Positions 1-18,513 of a stretch of 64,000 bases of DNA are shown one piece after another. The stretch is from Amoebidium appalachense (taxonomy: Eukaryota > Ichthyosporea). The first letter of the stretch is position 1, and each line of letters begins with the position of its first letter. Location: contig CAVNZM010000007.1 of NCBI GenBank assembly GCA_963693365.1, positions 124,001 through 188,000 of the forward strand, written 5' to 3'. The position numbers and the translations under genes are program-made. The notes under the pieces are model-generated. The model worked only from the letters and a program-made list of their open reading frames with translations. It did not search any database and was not told the DNA's origin.

Positions 1-160
1 CTTCTGAGACACCTTAGTGGGGCACATGTGTGGGTAGAAGGGGGGAGGGGAGGATATGTGTTCCAAGGAAGAATAGTAAAAAGTTGGCACTATATTGCTG
101 GGCATGTGCCTGGTTCAGCATGCTACTATCATAACACTGATTGTATATGGGCCCCTGCAG

Positions 161-6125
<5,965 letters not shown>

Positions 6126-6439
6126 TTCTACATTCCAGAGACACTGTGTGCATTGGTGTGTATATCCTTTAATGAGTGCATACGGTACGAATAGTTAGGC
6201 AATCTAATATGTAGCACTGTGCTGCAAAAACCTTGTAGATAATCTTAAAGGTGCAGCATGTATCAACTGGATAAGTATGGATCGTGATACGCGTGAAAAA
6301 GGAGAGCGGAATGAGGAGAGCTATAGTTGCCTCTTGCGTGACCTCTGATCTCATTTGGGGTTTCTCTTTTTGAGAACAATTATTGTTTTTCGTTTCTAGC
6401 TGAGAGGCTATCATACGATGATGTTTGATACATACCTCC

Positions 6440-7280
6440 TTCTAATTCGGCCTAAGGAGGGTTTACCACCTTTTCAATATTTAGAGTGAATGAATTCTTA
6501 TCTAAGGAGGGTTTTGTTTTTTTCCCTTCTAATACTTATGGTGAAAACATTACAATTTAGGGTCCCGGAGAGTTTATCTCCTGATACTTATATGAATAGA
6601 TAATAATGTAAGGAGGGTTTGTCTCCTTCTAATACGGAGAGTGAATCAATACTAAGGAGGGCTATCGATCTCCTTCTCATGCTTAGTGTATAAATAATGA
6701 TATTACAATGCTTTGCATTTCTCTTCTAATACTTCAGTGTATAAATAATTGTCTAATTATAATAATAAAAAGAATATATAATGATCTAAGGAGGGTTTAT
6801 CTCCTTATACTTATTCCCAGCCTCGGTCGGAGATGGAGGCTGGGTCTTAGGAGATAGAGGGGGTGTGGGGGGGGAAAGACTGAGCTGTTTTTGCGTAAAA
6901 AAAAGATTCACTATCCAATCAGTGTTTTTGGCGGCAGATTTCAAATTTTCTAACAGACACTTTGTGACGCCAGTAGTCCCAGTACACGAGATTGCGATAT
7001 AAGGGGCCGCTCGAAGATACCAGATGGCTCTGGCTTGCGCGGAGACGCATGAGCTCATGACGTCAGCACGCGAGCCCCGCCAGGCGAGCGCCAGGGCGAG
7101 CGATAGCGAGCCCTGGCAGCGAGTCTAGCCGACCGAGGCTGGGCGATAGCGATATGGCGTAGCCATTGAGCTCATTTATAGTGAATAGATAAAGATGTAC
7201 GGAGGTTTCAACTAAGTTATCTCCTTTCTAATTGTGTACTAAATAATTATAAGGGTTCGTATCTCCTCCTGAAATGTAAA
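6440..7280. repeat. degenerate AAGGAGGGTTT...CTCCTTCTAATAC repeat field
   Basis: Units of roughly 40-75 bases recur: CTAAGGAGGGTTT, then TCTCCTTCTAATACTTA, then a spacer like GTGAATAAATAAT. The AAGGAGG and CTCCTT parts of one unit are complementary, so each unit could form a short hairpin. At least seven units are recognisable. The field is interrupted by the element at 6816-7143. Confidence 0.65.
6816..7143. mobile_element. 328-bp element with 15-bp terminal inverted repeats
   Basis: CCCAGCCTCGGTCGG at 6816-6830 is the exact reverse complement of CCGACCGAGGCTGGG at 7129-7143. A second GAGGCTGGG at 6836-6844 makes a local hairpin at the left end. The interior has no coding capacity, is GC-rich on its right side (with CCAGGGC and GCCCTGG as a nested inverted repeat), and splits the surrounding AT-rich repeat field. 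This fits a small non-autonomous DNA element. No clear target-site duplication is visible, so the assignment is tentative. Confidence 0.5.
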
Positions 7281-7654
7281 AGTGAATAAATAATATCTGA
7301 ATCGACTGATTCATGGAGAAGGACCGGAAAAAACACTATGAAGTTTGTTATATATAAATTGCCACCAATACTATGGTGTATGTGCGCAAACAAAGAAATG
7401 CAGTTGTCCACCTTCTTGAAACTTGCAATTAGGTGTGCACCCTGATACCCTGCAGGCATATTAGCTCGTACAGCTAAATGTAGACCAAACGCAACTTGCG
7501 GCCACTTGACTTGCACGAAGAGAGAGAGGGGGCCGGCAGCGTGGTGGTGGTAGTGGGTGGGTGGGTGGGGGGGGGGGAGTGTATGTGGGCACACGTGTGT
7601 GTGTGTACGCATGCCACCCGCACTCACATGTAGGGTGGTTTTGTGTGTGTGTGT

Positions 7655-7687
<33 letters not shown>

Positions 7688-8150
7688 GGGGGGGGAGGGG
7701 GTGAGGGGGGAGGGGGGATGCACCTACAATATGCGGTAAGAGACCTTCAGAATAGCAGCCAATAAAATGCAAGCCTGGCGTTCCATATATGGATAAGGAA
7801 TGTAATAAGTGTGCATAAGGTGTCCTGTTGACACTTCCCGTACATGTACATGTACATTAATCTGCGCCGTGTGTTGTACATGTACATGTGCTGTGCGCAG
7901 AGTTCTAGAAGGTGCAGAGAGCCGACATGAAACGAGTACGAGTGGGGAAGCGCGTGAATTCCTGCATTGTAACCCCACCGTTTGGGCTGATTGAAGTTGG
8001 GGCTGTCACTTTCAATCAAGCTTGCATGCACACATGATGTTTGATAGTGTATAATTATAACCCTGCCTAGCTTACACCTTTCCATTATTACCGACATGCA
8101 TGTGAGGCTCATACGAATACATAGCTCAAGCCTTCATTGCCGGTATACAT

Positions 8151-8185
8151 GCCATGACAATTGCAACTGTTGCAATTGTCATGGC
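8151..8185. repeat. 35-base perfect palindrome (17-bp stem, 1-base spacer)
   Basis: GCCATGACAATTGCAAC at 8151-8167 and GTTGCAATTGTCATGGC at 8169-8185 are exact reverse complements around a single T. It may be a cruciform or hairpin site, or the fused ends of an inverted-repeat element. Confidence 0.9.
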
Positions 8186-8866
8186 CGATCCAGCTAATAA
8201 AACCGATGAGTGTTCGATTCAACTTTAACCCCCCCCCCCCCCCCCCCCCCCTGACCTGAAAGACAAGACGCAGGGCACCATGAAAGAAAATGCAGCATGC
8301 GCAGCCTGGATCATGGTCGTAGACAGCGCTAGCATGACTTGCATGTGGTGTGATGGGCAACATGGGAAAAACAAAGTGCAACGTGGTAATGTTTGTGTGT
8401 TGTGTGCATGTTGCATGTGTGTGATATTGACTACATGAGTCACCTCGGTGTCAGTGGAGGTGTGGGGGGAGAATGGTTTGGGGGGAGTAGTGTTGAGGGG
8501 GGGTGGGTGGGTGGGAGGGGGGGGGGGGGGGGGGGGGGGAGGGGGGAGGTCGATTGTTTGATAATGCTTGTCAGAGCACAGCACCAGGGACAAGATCACA
8601 GTACACCACACATGGAACGTACAAAACAAGATGTGTCACAAAAGCAGCGCCCATGCTCAGGGCGGTCCAAACCATCCACAATACCCCCGCCAAGCTCATA
8701 CATCTGTAAACTCGTATACAAAACGAAGTCACGGTGCATATATCCAGTATAACAAACACAAAGATATCCCAGAGCCCGATTGCGTGTGTTAGGGAGGGAG
8801 GGGGGGGGGGGGGGTTGTCCCAAAGGAGCCGACTTAAAGGAATATCCTTTCAAAAGGTACCGCTAC

Positions 8867-8872
8867 TTTATT
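8867..8872 (-). terminator. polyadenylation signal of the PKA-R gene
   Basis: TTTATT on the plus strand reads AATAAA on the minus strand, about 45 bases past the stop codon of the PKA regulatory subunit gene. Confidence 0.55.
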
Positions 8873-8917
8873 CATTTCATATACACACCCGCCCACCCCA
8901 CCATATATTGCCTCTCC

Positions 8918-9299
8918 TCACACATAGAGCGAGATGTAGCTGTTATACTTTGCCACATTGCGGCGTAGAATGTCCGCACACGAGCCCAGCACTCGCTCGA
9001 AGCGTTCTCTGTCCAGTTTGACACACTTGAGGGCGCCGTTGGCTGTGATCGTGGCGGCACGTGGCCGGCCACTGAGCAGTGCAAGCTCGCCTGTGTGTGT
9101 GTGTGTGTGTGTGTGTTAGTGAGTTGAGTGAGGTAGCGCGAGAGGTTGCGTGTGTGCGTGTGTGTGTGTGTGCACGCGCGCGCATGTGTGCATGTGAGTG
9201 CGAGAGTGCGAGAGCGTAAGTCAATGAGTGAGTGAGTTAGAAAGTGAGTGTGAACACATGTGCCATTATGTACGCGCCAGTATGTGTGCGCGGGTGCGT

Positions 9300-9362
<63 letters not shown>

Positions 9363-12300
9363 TGTGCAGGCGCACACGCGCACTCGTCCGATGGGGGTAC
9401 TGGGAACGCGAGGCATGTGTGTATGGTAGTGGGGGCGCCGGCTATGCATGTGTGATCTTAGATAGGGGTACGGGGTATGTGTGTGATGGCAATGTGCATG
9501 GGGGGCAATGTGTATTCATGCACGAGCAACGCAAAGTGCTATGTTGTCCGTGTGTACGTGTTCTGCAGCAAGGTACAGGGCACACATCCAAACCAGAACA
9601 TGGTGCAGGGCCAAAATGACCACAGGGAAGCCCCCCACCCCCTCCCTTCTTTGGAACCCAGCTACTAGAACACCACCTCTCCTGACACCCCTCGGCCGAA
9701 CATAGCATTACATTCCTTGCCTCCCCCCCCCCCCCCCCCCCCCCCCCCCTCCCCTTACGATGCTGCCGCCGCCGCCCACCACCATCCCTGCCAGGCCAAA
9801 TCTTCCATGCCAGGTTGTGGTGTGTAGCAACTAGAGCACCCCATCTTGCATACAAGCCCATACATGTGTGTGTGTGGTTTAACGTGTGACGTGCGTGTGT
9901 ACAGGCATGCATGCATGTGTGTGTGTGTTCATGTGCATGCGTGTGTGTATCGGCAGACAACATCTGGCCACGTGTGCGCTGTGCCCTGCCCCACACGCTG
10001 CACGTACCGAAGTAGTCTGAGGAGTGCAGCCGGCCCACCTCGATGGGCTCGTCTCCGGGGCTCTTCTGCTGCGTCACAATCGCCTCCCCCTGCAAGTCCC
10101 GTTGTCAGCATGTGCCCTGCACCCCCCTCCGAGTGCTTGTGCAGCCCCATGCAATATACTTCTTCCACTCCCCCCCCCCTTCCCTTCCCTTCCCCCTTGG
10201 TACCCACCCCATCCCCGGCCCAGACCCCTACTCCCTTACCTCGACAATGATGTAGAAGGTGTCGCCCGGGTCACCCTGCTTGATGACCACGGTGCCATTT
10301 TCGAACGTCTGTGGCTCCAGCGCATCGGCAACAGTCAGCCGCTCCCAGTGGTCAAGGGGCTCTGTGGAGAGTGTTAGTACTTGCATGCACCAAATATGGT
10401 GCCTAGCTTGGCACCTGCATGCACCATAACCAGACATCAAACCAGGTGCCACGTGCATGCACCAACTCAACCCCCTGCATACATGTGTTTGTGCCTATTA
10501 AGTGTCGAGTGCATGCACCCACTCCCCCCCCCCCCCCCCCCCCATTTAGCACGTGGGCACGTACCGAGGATAGGGACCTTCTCGAGGAAGCTGTCGTACA
10601 TCTTGCGCTTGCGGATAGTGTTGCCCATGACAATGTGCCGGTACGTGTCCCGGTCCAGCGCCCACAGCTTGCACGCCGTCCGGGCCTGTGCCCACGGTCA
10701 GCACGGCCAGAGACAGGCATGCACGTTGACGTGTAGCCACGCACACAGGGGGGCACGTGCAGGCCCAGGCACACACAGAGGGGGGGGGGGGGGGGAGGGG
10801 GGGGGCATGTGCAGGCCCAGGCACACACACAAGGGCACGTGCACCCGGCAGACACACAGACATGACAATGACATGCATCGCATAGCACAATGACCACTCG
10901 AGGAAGGGGTTGCAAGCACAGACACATGCAGCACCCCCCAAAGCACCCACACAGAGACACGACAACCCCTTGCACCCCCACACCACATCCACAAGCACGT
11001 GAGCTGTGGGTGCGGGTGTGCCACACGTGCATGTGGTGTGCATGCATGCACACACATGCACGTGCATGCATGTGCATGTGGTGTGCATGCATGCACGTGC
11101 ATGTGGTGTGCATGCATGCACGTGCATGTGGTGTGCATGCATGCACGTGCATGTGGTGTGCATGCACGTGCATGTGGTGTGCATGCATGCACGTGCATGT
11201 GGTGTGCATGCACGTGCATGTGGTGTGCATGCATGCACGTGCATGTGGTGTGCATGCACGTGCATGTGGTGTGCATGCATGCACGTGCATGTGGTGTGCA
11301 TGCACGTGCATGTGGTGTGCATGCACGTGCATGTGGTGTGCATGCATGCACGTGCATGTGGTGTGCATGCACGTGCATGTGGTGTGCATGCATGCATGTG
11401 CATGTGGTGTGCATGCACGTGCATGTGGTGTGCATGTCGTGTGCATGCATGCACGTGCATGTGGTGTGCATGCATGCATGTGTGTGCATGCATGCACGTG
11501 CACACCTTGATGGTGGCAGCACGTGGTGTGCCGTAGATGAGGGCCAGCTCGCCAAAGCCGCCGTTCTCCCCGATGGTGCTGACCATCTTGTCGTTGACCC
11601 ACACCTCCACCGTGCCGCTGTCGATCACGTAGAAGTAGTCTCCGTCGTCCCCTGCAAACCACCCTCAACTAAGAAACATATATGACCTACACATACCTGG
11701 CTGCTTCCTCCCCAACCCTGCAAACCGACACACGGCACCATGCACACACTGCAGGCCGGCATGTGCCATCAGCAAGTGTTGCAGCCAGTCACGTCCACGG
11801 CCACATCAAAAGCCCACATCCATATGCATGTGTGAACACAGAACACAGCCATTCTATGCTATGCACACCCACAATCCTCACACCCGTGCACTACACCACA
11901 TCGTCACCGTAACATACAGACATAGTGAGGCACAACAGTGTCATCCCCACCCAAAAAAAAGTCAAGAAAAGCATGGAGTCATAACTTGGCAAACACCTAC
12001 ACACACAAGGCAACAACCACCCACCCCCATGCATGCACGTGCACACCATGCCCCCCCCCCCCAAAAAAGAAAAACACAAACAAGCACATGCACGCGCGCG
12101 CGTGCACACACACACACACCAATCTACCCCCCCCCCCCCCCCCCGGGGCCCCCCACCACTCACACACAGTCACGAAGCCACGCATCCATGCACCCACCAC
12201 CCAACCCTATACACCTGGCCACACCCCCACCCACGCACCCGCCCTCCCCCCTCCCCTCCCCCCTTCCTACCCTGCTTGATGATGATGTCTCCCTCTGCGT

Positions 12301-13570
12301 GGTCCATGCCCTCCATGGCATCGAAGATCTCGCTGCGCTCCTCCTCGTCAAGATGCTGCAGACACAAACCAAGTTCGAGTGCTTAAACACAAACACATGC
12401 ATGCCGCCCCCCCCTTCCCCCCCCCCCCCCCCCCACCCACACACACACTTCTTCCTCTCCCCCTCCCCTTCCTCCCCCACCACCCACACGAAAGTGCTTG
12501 TCCCCTAAAGTCTTCCCATCCCCACACCAACGGAAGCACCCCCCTCCACCCAATGTCACCCTACACACTTACATGCAAACACTTCCTGCTCTAATCCAAC
12601 ACACATCTCCTCCTTCCCCCCCCCAAACACACATTCAAGCCCCCCCCCCCCCCCCCCCCCCCTCCCCCCACTCCCACACACAATAACACGACAGGACACT
12701 GGCATCCTCATCCCCCCCCCTCCCCCCCCTTCCCCCCCCACCGGGGTAGGGGTGTGGTGCACCGATGTTTCCCAGCATGGATGGTGTGGGGTGTAGACCT
12801 TGAACAGAAGGTTTTTCTGGATGGAGCGCTGCAGTGCGGCCATAGTTTTGAAGTCCTTGGGGATGATCTTGCGCTTGTAGTTGGCCGTCTGTTTGCCCCC
12901 CATAAGCAACCACCCAGTATCATATCCCTCCAAAAACAAAGCCTCGTATGCACTCATCCACCACACTTTCTTCTGCCTCCCCCCCCCCTCCCCCCCCCCC
13001 CCCCCCCCCCCCACCTCTTCCTCTTCCCCATAGCAACAAAAACCGTTTACACCCACACCTTGGCCAAAGCCCTACGACGACTCCCACCTGCTGCCTGCCC
13101 TGCCTCAACACAAGTTCAACCCGCCAAAGTCTACAGGCCAGCCCACCGACCCACCCACCCCCACCCACCCGCACGCGCACGTACACACACACACACACCC
13201 ACCCAGCCACACCCACCCACACACATCCGCCCCTACCCCCACCCACCCATCCAACCCCCCCCCTCCCCCCCCCCGCAAACACACACACACGTACATCCTC
13301 CTCTGTCATGACTGCGGCACTGACTGCGCCTCTCCGTATGCGGCTGGGTGCCTCTGCAACTGGCGGCAAATCCTCCTGCCTAGTGGGTGCAGGCGACCCG
13401 GGGGCAGCGGCAGCGGGATGCTTTGACTCGTTTGCGGCCTGTGCATGGCCGGCAATGAACTCGAGGGGGTTGTCTGGGCGCTCGTTTATCAGCGCCACAA
13501 GCAGGTCCTTGAGGTACGCACGCACCCCATGCGCCTCCAAGTAGGCCTCGGCCTCCTGTGTGCTCGCCAT
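8918..13570 (-). CDS. cAMP-dependent protein kinase type I regulatory subunit
   Basis: Eight exons in transcript order: 13570-13295, 12888-12799, 12355-12271, 11651-11506, 10685-10565, 10361-10240, 10089-10008, 9090-8918. All phases agree, giving 364 aa, close to the usual 380 for the family. Residues 1-45 form the dimerisation/docking helix pair ([18 protein letters not shown]). Residues 79-85 are RRGAVSA, a pseudosubstrate with alanine at the phosphoacceptor place, which marks type I subunits. Two cyclic-nucleotide-binding domains follow, with phosphate-binding cassettes [14 protein letters not shown] (183-196) and [14 protein letters not shown] (307-320); both keep the Glu and Arg that contact cAMP. 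The protein should inhibit the PKA catalytic subunit until cAMP binds. The ATG follows a poly-C tract and CCTTGCAG by one base, so a leader intron probably precedes it. No lesions were seen. Confidence 0.97.
11030..11490. repeat. palindromic minisatellite in a PKA-R intron
   Basis: About 18 units of 21-25 bases, GCATGCACGTGCATGTGGTGT with or without an extra GCAT. The core GCATGCACGTGCATGC is self-complementary and alternates purine and pyrimidine. In the minus-strand gene the array starts within about 20 bases of the 5' splice site at 11505. Confidence 0.95.
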
Positions 13571-13579
13571 GCTGCAAGG

Positions 13580-13613
<34 letters not shown>

Positions 13614-14515
13614 AAGCGAGGTGTAAGGCACAGATGGGGGCGGGGCGTGTAAAGAGGCAGGCAGAAAGGAAGAGCACACAGAGCTTGCATACAGTGCCAG
13701 AGAACGTGACATTGGGTCAGAGGATGCCCCCCGGAAGGGGGGGGGGGGGGGGGAGGGGGGGGGGGGGGGGGGGGGGGGAGAAGGGAGGATGGGAGGGGAG
13801 GGGTAGGGAGAAATGGGTGGCAAGGGGGGTGGAAAGAGTGAGACAGCTGTCACACCATGAAAAATACGGCAAGCTGTTACTTGTGCACACAATCAACAAC
13901 GCCTAAACACATACGAGGAAGGAGAAGTAGGGCCTACTCTCCCGGAAAGGGATGGATGGTGGGTGTCTGCATGCGCCTGCATGTGCTTGTATGCGTCTGT
14001 GGGGTGGGGTGGGGGGGGGGGGGGGGGGGGGGGGCACACGAGGGGTAGGAGGGGGGGGTTGAAGGGGGGGCGGGGTAACATAGGGGTATACCGAAGAACA
14101 TGCACACGCCCGGGACAGGAGCGGACAAAAACGGAAGTGGGACAAGCAAAGGAGCTGTGCACAATATGACGGGTGTTGTGTCTGCTAGTGCCGATGTCTG
14201 TGTGCAAACGTAGAGTCATATGTGCGAGTGAATGTGTGCGGATTTGTGGGTGCGTGCATGTGCATGCATACTTCGTAGCGCTGTCCATGCACTCATTGAC
14301 ACGAGAAAGGTTGGTGGGGGAATGAGTAGGGTAGGGCCAAAGTGCAACCACATTGCCAATGACCTTGTTGTGCTTAAGCAGCATATTTGTGTGAGCAGGT
14401 AAAGAACAGGCCACGGCAGCTAATGCAAATAAGCTAGTAGGTGGACGAAACAAGGCATGGGAACACAGGAAGGAAGACCAAGCAGATTTACAGGTGCTTC
14501 AGGTGAGCATGTGAG

Positions 14516-14601
<86 letters not shown>

Positions 14602-15422
14602 GTGTGTCCCACCAGGTATAGGGATTTTTTAACCAAGCTAGTTAGTGCTACACAGGTACAGGTGAGAGAGGTGTGAGAAGGTGTATGCAGAAGACCATAC
14701 GCGAACAGATATAAGGCCCAGCAAGAAGGGGGCAAGCAACTGTGCTATGGCATGTACACGCATGCAGCGCACGCCTGAGTGTGTGCACAAATGTGCTATT
14801 GTGTGTGTCTCATAACTACTGAATCTGCAAGCTCGTACTCTGTTCTAAACCATATTTACAGCGAGTGCACGTATATTGTGAGTATTTTGTCATCTATACA
14901 CAGTCTCCCCTTTGCTCCATATAGGTAAACTCCCACCACCCCACGGTCGGAAAGAAGTCCCTTCCGCAACATGTGAGAGCCTAGATGTGGCAACCCTGCC
15001 CAAAAGGAAAACCACCCAACCGTAAGCTACACCTACAGAAATAAGCGCCAAAAGGAAACCCATCTCACCTGCTAGTGCGCTAGTAATATGCGTCTCTCTC
15101 CCTCTCTCACTACAATCGCCTATTTCCACCCACACCTTAAAACCCTTATAACTTTTTTTCTCCTCAGCTGGCGCACAACTGAAAGGGTGTCCGTCTCATC
15201 GGCTCAAATTACTCTCCTCCGAAGACCCGTTTTGATTGGTTCGTACGGGACCAGTGCGCGTAATTGTCACCAGGAATTTTATGCACCATATATGGCTATT
15301 TGTTTTGTAATGCGGTTGGAAGAAATGGACGATCTGACATTCCTTGATAACCGTGTAAAAAGTGTGTAACCCCACTTTCTGAATGTGTCCCGGGCCCCCG
15401 AAGGGCCCGAACAACCTAACCC

Positions 15423-15457
<35 letters not shown>

Positions 15458-16504
15458 TTCCCCTCCGTGGGCTGCCCGCCCCCACCCTTCCCACCCTCCA
15501 CACACACACAAACACACACACACACACACACACACAGTATGTACACACGTGCACCGGCACACACACAACCACAACAAACCAAAAAAAACAGCCACTGTTG
15601 ATTCGTGCACGTGGCCGCCATCCCGGTGCACCACCACCACACACGTGTGCATGAGAATGGGCTTCTGTGGTAGTCTAAGAGTGCGGGGGGAGGGGAGGAG
15701 GGGAGGGGGGGAGCTGGTTTGTCCGTATAGTATTTTACCCTTCACCTTTTCAAAGACAGGGCAGCGTGCACAACACCTGAACGACATTCAAATTGGCTTT
15801 TCACATTTCTTTATTTATATTATTCAACACAAAAAAGGGGGAAGCTTTAGACCCCTTTACATAACATTTATCTTTTTTTCCTTCCCTATCCCTATGACAC
15901 GGTAACTAAAACTAAAGAGCCTGTTTGTGGCTGTGTATAGCCAGTTTTCTTTCTTGTTACGACATGATCAGTGACTTTTTATAATATCTACTGCGTGCAT
16001 GCATGTGTGTTGAAAACAATACATCCCTTGGTGTGCTGGAGTGGCAACACAAAAAAAATACCTTTTATATATTGCTATTGTTAGGAGTCCCCTTACAGAT
16101 TTTTTCTTTTTCTAGTTTTTTTTTTTTTTTTTCCATTCTTTTTTTCATTCCTTTTTCTTCTTGGCAATAAAATTTTCTTTTGTTTTGTTTTTCAAGTTAT
16201 TTTCACCGTGCATGTAATCTCTTTCTCTTGCTGCATAATACTTGTGGGCAGCCGTTTCGGTGTGTATGTGTGTTGTGACGTTCCATCGTGCATTTTCATT
16301 CCATATATGTAACAAAAGGTCAGTCAAACGTCTACATACAACACACTCAACAAAGAAGGCTAATAACTTTCTGTACATACAACACACTCACAAAACAACA
16401 CAACACTGTCAGCCAACAGATTCAAGAAACAATTTCCCCTCCCTTTTTGTTCCCAGAATCTCCCCCCTCCGCCCACATCAGTACCCGCACTCCTCCTCTT
16501 GCCA
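13571..16504. other. intergenic spacer and PKA-R 5' region
   Basis: Holds poly-G tracts at 13578-13612, 13738-13780 and 14008-14034, a (GT)n array at 14519-14606, a poly-C plus (CA)n stretch at 15422-15535, and T-rich DNA near 16090-16145. The least repetitive part, about 14620-15370, is the best candidate for the PKA-R leader exon and promoter. A GATTGGTT motif (inverted CCAAT) sits near 15234. A 93-codon plus-strand frame at about 15088-15369 has no recognisable features. Confidence 0.5.
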
Positions 16505-16805
16505 CTATGCCGTCTTTTCCTCCGGCTTCTTCTTACCCTCAGCAGCCACTGGGGCCTGTTTCTTGGCCGGCTGTACTGGCTTTTGCTGGCGCTTTCTGTA
16601 GTGGTTGGGGGACAGACTGCGGCTGCGTGACGTGGCAGGGTCACGTGCATTGCGGCCACGGGCCTGTTGGGGGGGCACGGTGGGCACGGTGGGCACGGTT
16701 GCGTCGGGGTCCAGGAACAGGGGCTTCGCCCCCAGGGGGATGGGCTGCCCGGGCAGCACGGACACCTGCATCCAAGCACAATTCAGGGACGGTCCGCTGG
16801 TGCTT

Positions 16806-16837
<32 letters not shown>

Positions 16838-16875
16838 AAAAAAAAAAAAAGCACCCCTTATGTTGCTTTGGTCTC

Positions 16876-16924
<49 letters not shown>

Positions 16925-17566
16925 ATTCCGTCTGGCAGAACCACTCCTCTATGCCACAGGTGCCTTGTGGTCAGCCCTGTTACAGCTAAGGCCCATTCAA
17001 CGCTGAATAAAACAGCCCCCTCCTTCTCACACACATACCACCTAACCTACGCCATCGCATACAGCGAGATCACAGGCACACAGACACTCACCACGGGCAC
17101 GGGGTGGGGGTGCCTGGAGTGGTCCTTGGTGGTGCGCTTCTTGATGGGGCACTGGGGCTTCATGATCCACTCCTTGATGACGTCATAGCACAGCCCTCGT
17201 GCAGCCCCAGCAGGGGTCTCCCCGTCGTCGTTGAGTGCGGCCCAGTCGGCGCCGTGCTGCAGCAGCATGAGGGTGATGCCTGGGTGCTGGTGCCATGCTG
17301 CATAGTGCAGCGCCGTGAAGTGGCCAAGGCCCCCGGCCACGTTGACCTACCAACCAGGCCACAGTGTGAACACGTGCACAGCAGAAGTGTGTTGCCATCT
17401 CCTCACATTGTATGCTATTCCTTACTCTACATGGCCTACAATATCCACTCCCCTACCCAAAAGAAAAACATTCCCACCCCATTCAACGGCAAATCTCTCT
17501 CTCTCTCTCCCCCCCCCCCCCCCCCCCGCCAAACACACGCACACACACACACACACGCTTTCTTCC

Positions 17567-17599
<33 letters not shown>

Positions 17600-18479
17600 A
17601 CACACACACACACCACCACCACCCTCGTCATGCCTACACTTCCATTGAGCTGTTCAAAGACTGCATTCGTATGGCTAAAATCTCACCATCCTACTCCTAC
17701 CCCCCCCCCCCCCCCCCCCACCTGTACAAAATTCGTATGGCTAAAATCTTGCCATCCTACTCCTACCCAAATCTCGCCATCCTACTCCTACCCCCCCTCC
17801 CCCACCCCCGCCAACCCTTACCCCCCCCCCCCACCACCACCCGTACATACCATATTTCTTACCTCCTTCCATCTCCTCCCATCCCCCCCCCCCCTCCCCC
17901 CCCCCCCACACACACACCCCGGGGCCCCCAAGATACATGGCATGTCAAACATGGGCACTTACATCGGCGCCAAAGTCCTCCAGCAGCATCTTTGCCGTGT
18001 CATGGCGGCCATACTTGCAGGCCACCATGAGCAGGGTCTGCCCGTCACTGCTGGCATTGTGCAGGAACCCCAGCTCGTTGACGTCAGGTATGGCCCTATG
18101 AAGCTTGCATCAGCAACGGAACACTCACCTCCCTCCCCCCCTCACAAGCAATTGCCCCGGTTTGACCATCCTGCCCACTCCCCAAGTACCACTCTTACCA
18201 ACCCCATCACTTCATTCGATGGTCCCAATGCTGCATGCACTCCAACCGACTCATACAACATGCATTAGTGTACAAGCACCATCGCCAGAGTCCATGTTGC
18301 TAACTAGCCAGGCCGGGAGTACGAATGCAGGTGGTTGTGTTATATGCTTCGACGCATGTGTGTGTGTGTGTGTTCTCTCTCCGTCTCTCTCTCTTTCTCT
18401 CTCTCCCTGTATGTTTGTTTTGTGTGTGTAAGACCTCCCCTTACCATGCCAACAGTAAGAATGCTTGTGGTTGTGTCAA

Positions 18480-18513
<34 letters not shown>

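Larger units (their letters stand above)
6126..8917. other. convergent intergenic region
   Basis: Lies between the 3' ends of the MYND gene (+) and the PKA-R gene (-). It holds the AAGGAGGG repeat field, the inverted-repeat element, poly-G tracts near 7650-7700 and 8515-8548, a poly-C tract near 8229-8251, two TGTACATGTACA palindromic stretches near 7842-7890, and the perfect hairpin at 8151-8185. I see no convincing coding exon. Confidence 0.7.

Noticed and set aside
10403-11668. Frames of 285-421 codons on the minus strand and about 200 on the plus strand
   Set aside because: They come from the 21-25 bp palindromic minisatellite; real PKA-R exons lie at both ends only.
15088-15369. 93-codon plus-strand frame
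   Set aside because: Free of repeats but no recognisable domain, splice partner or homologue; position fits a promoter/leader region better.
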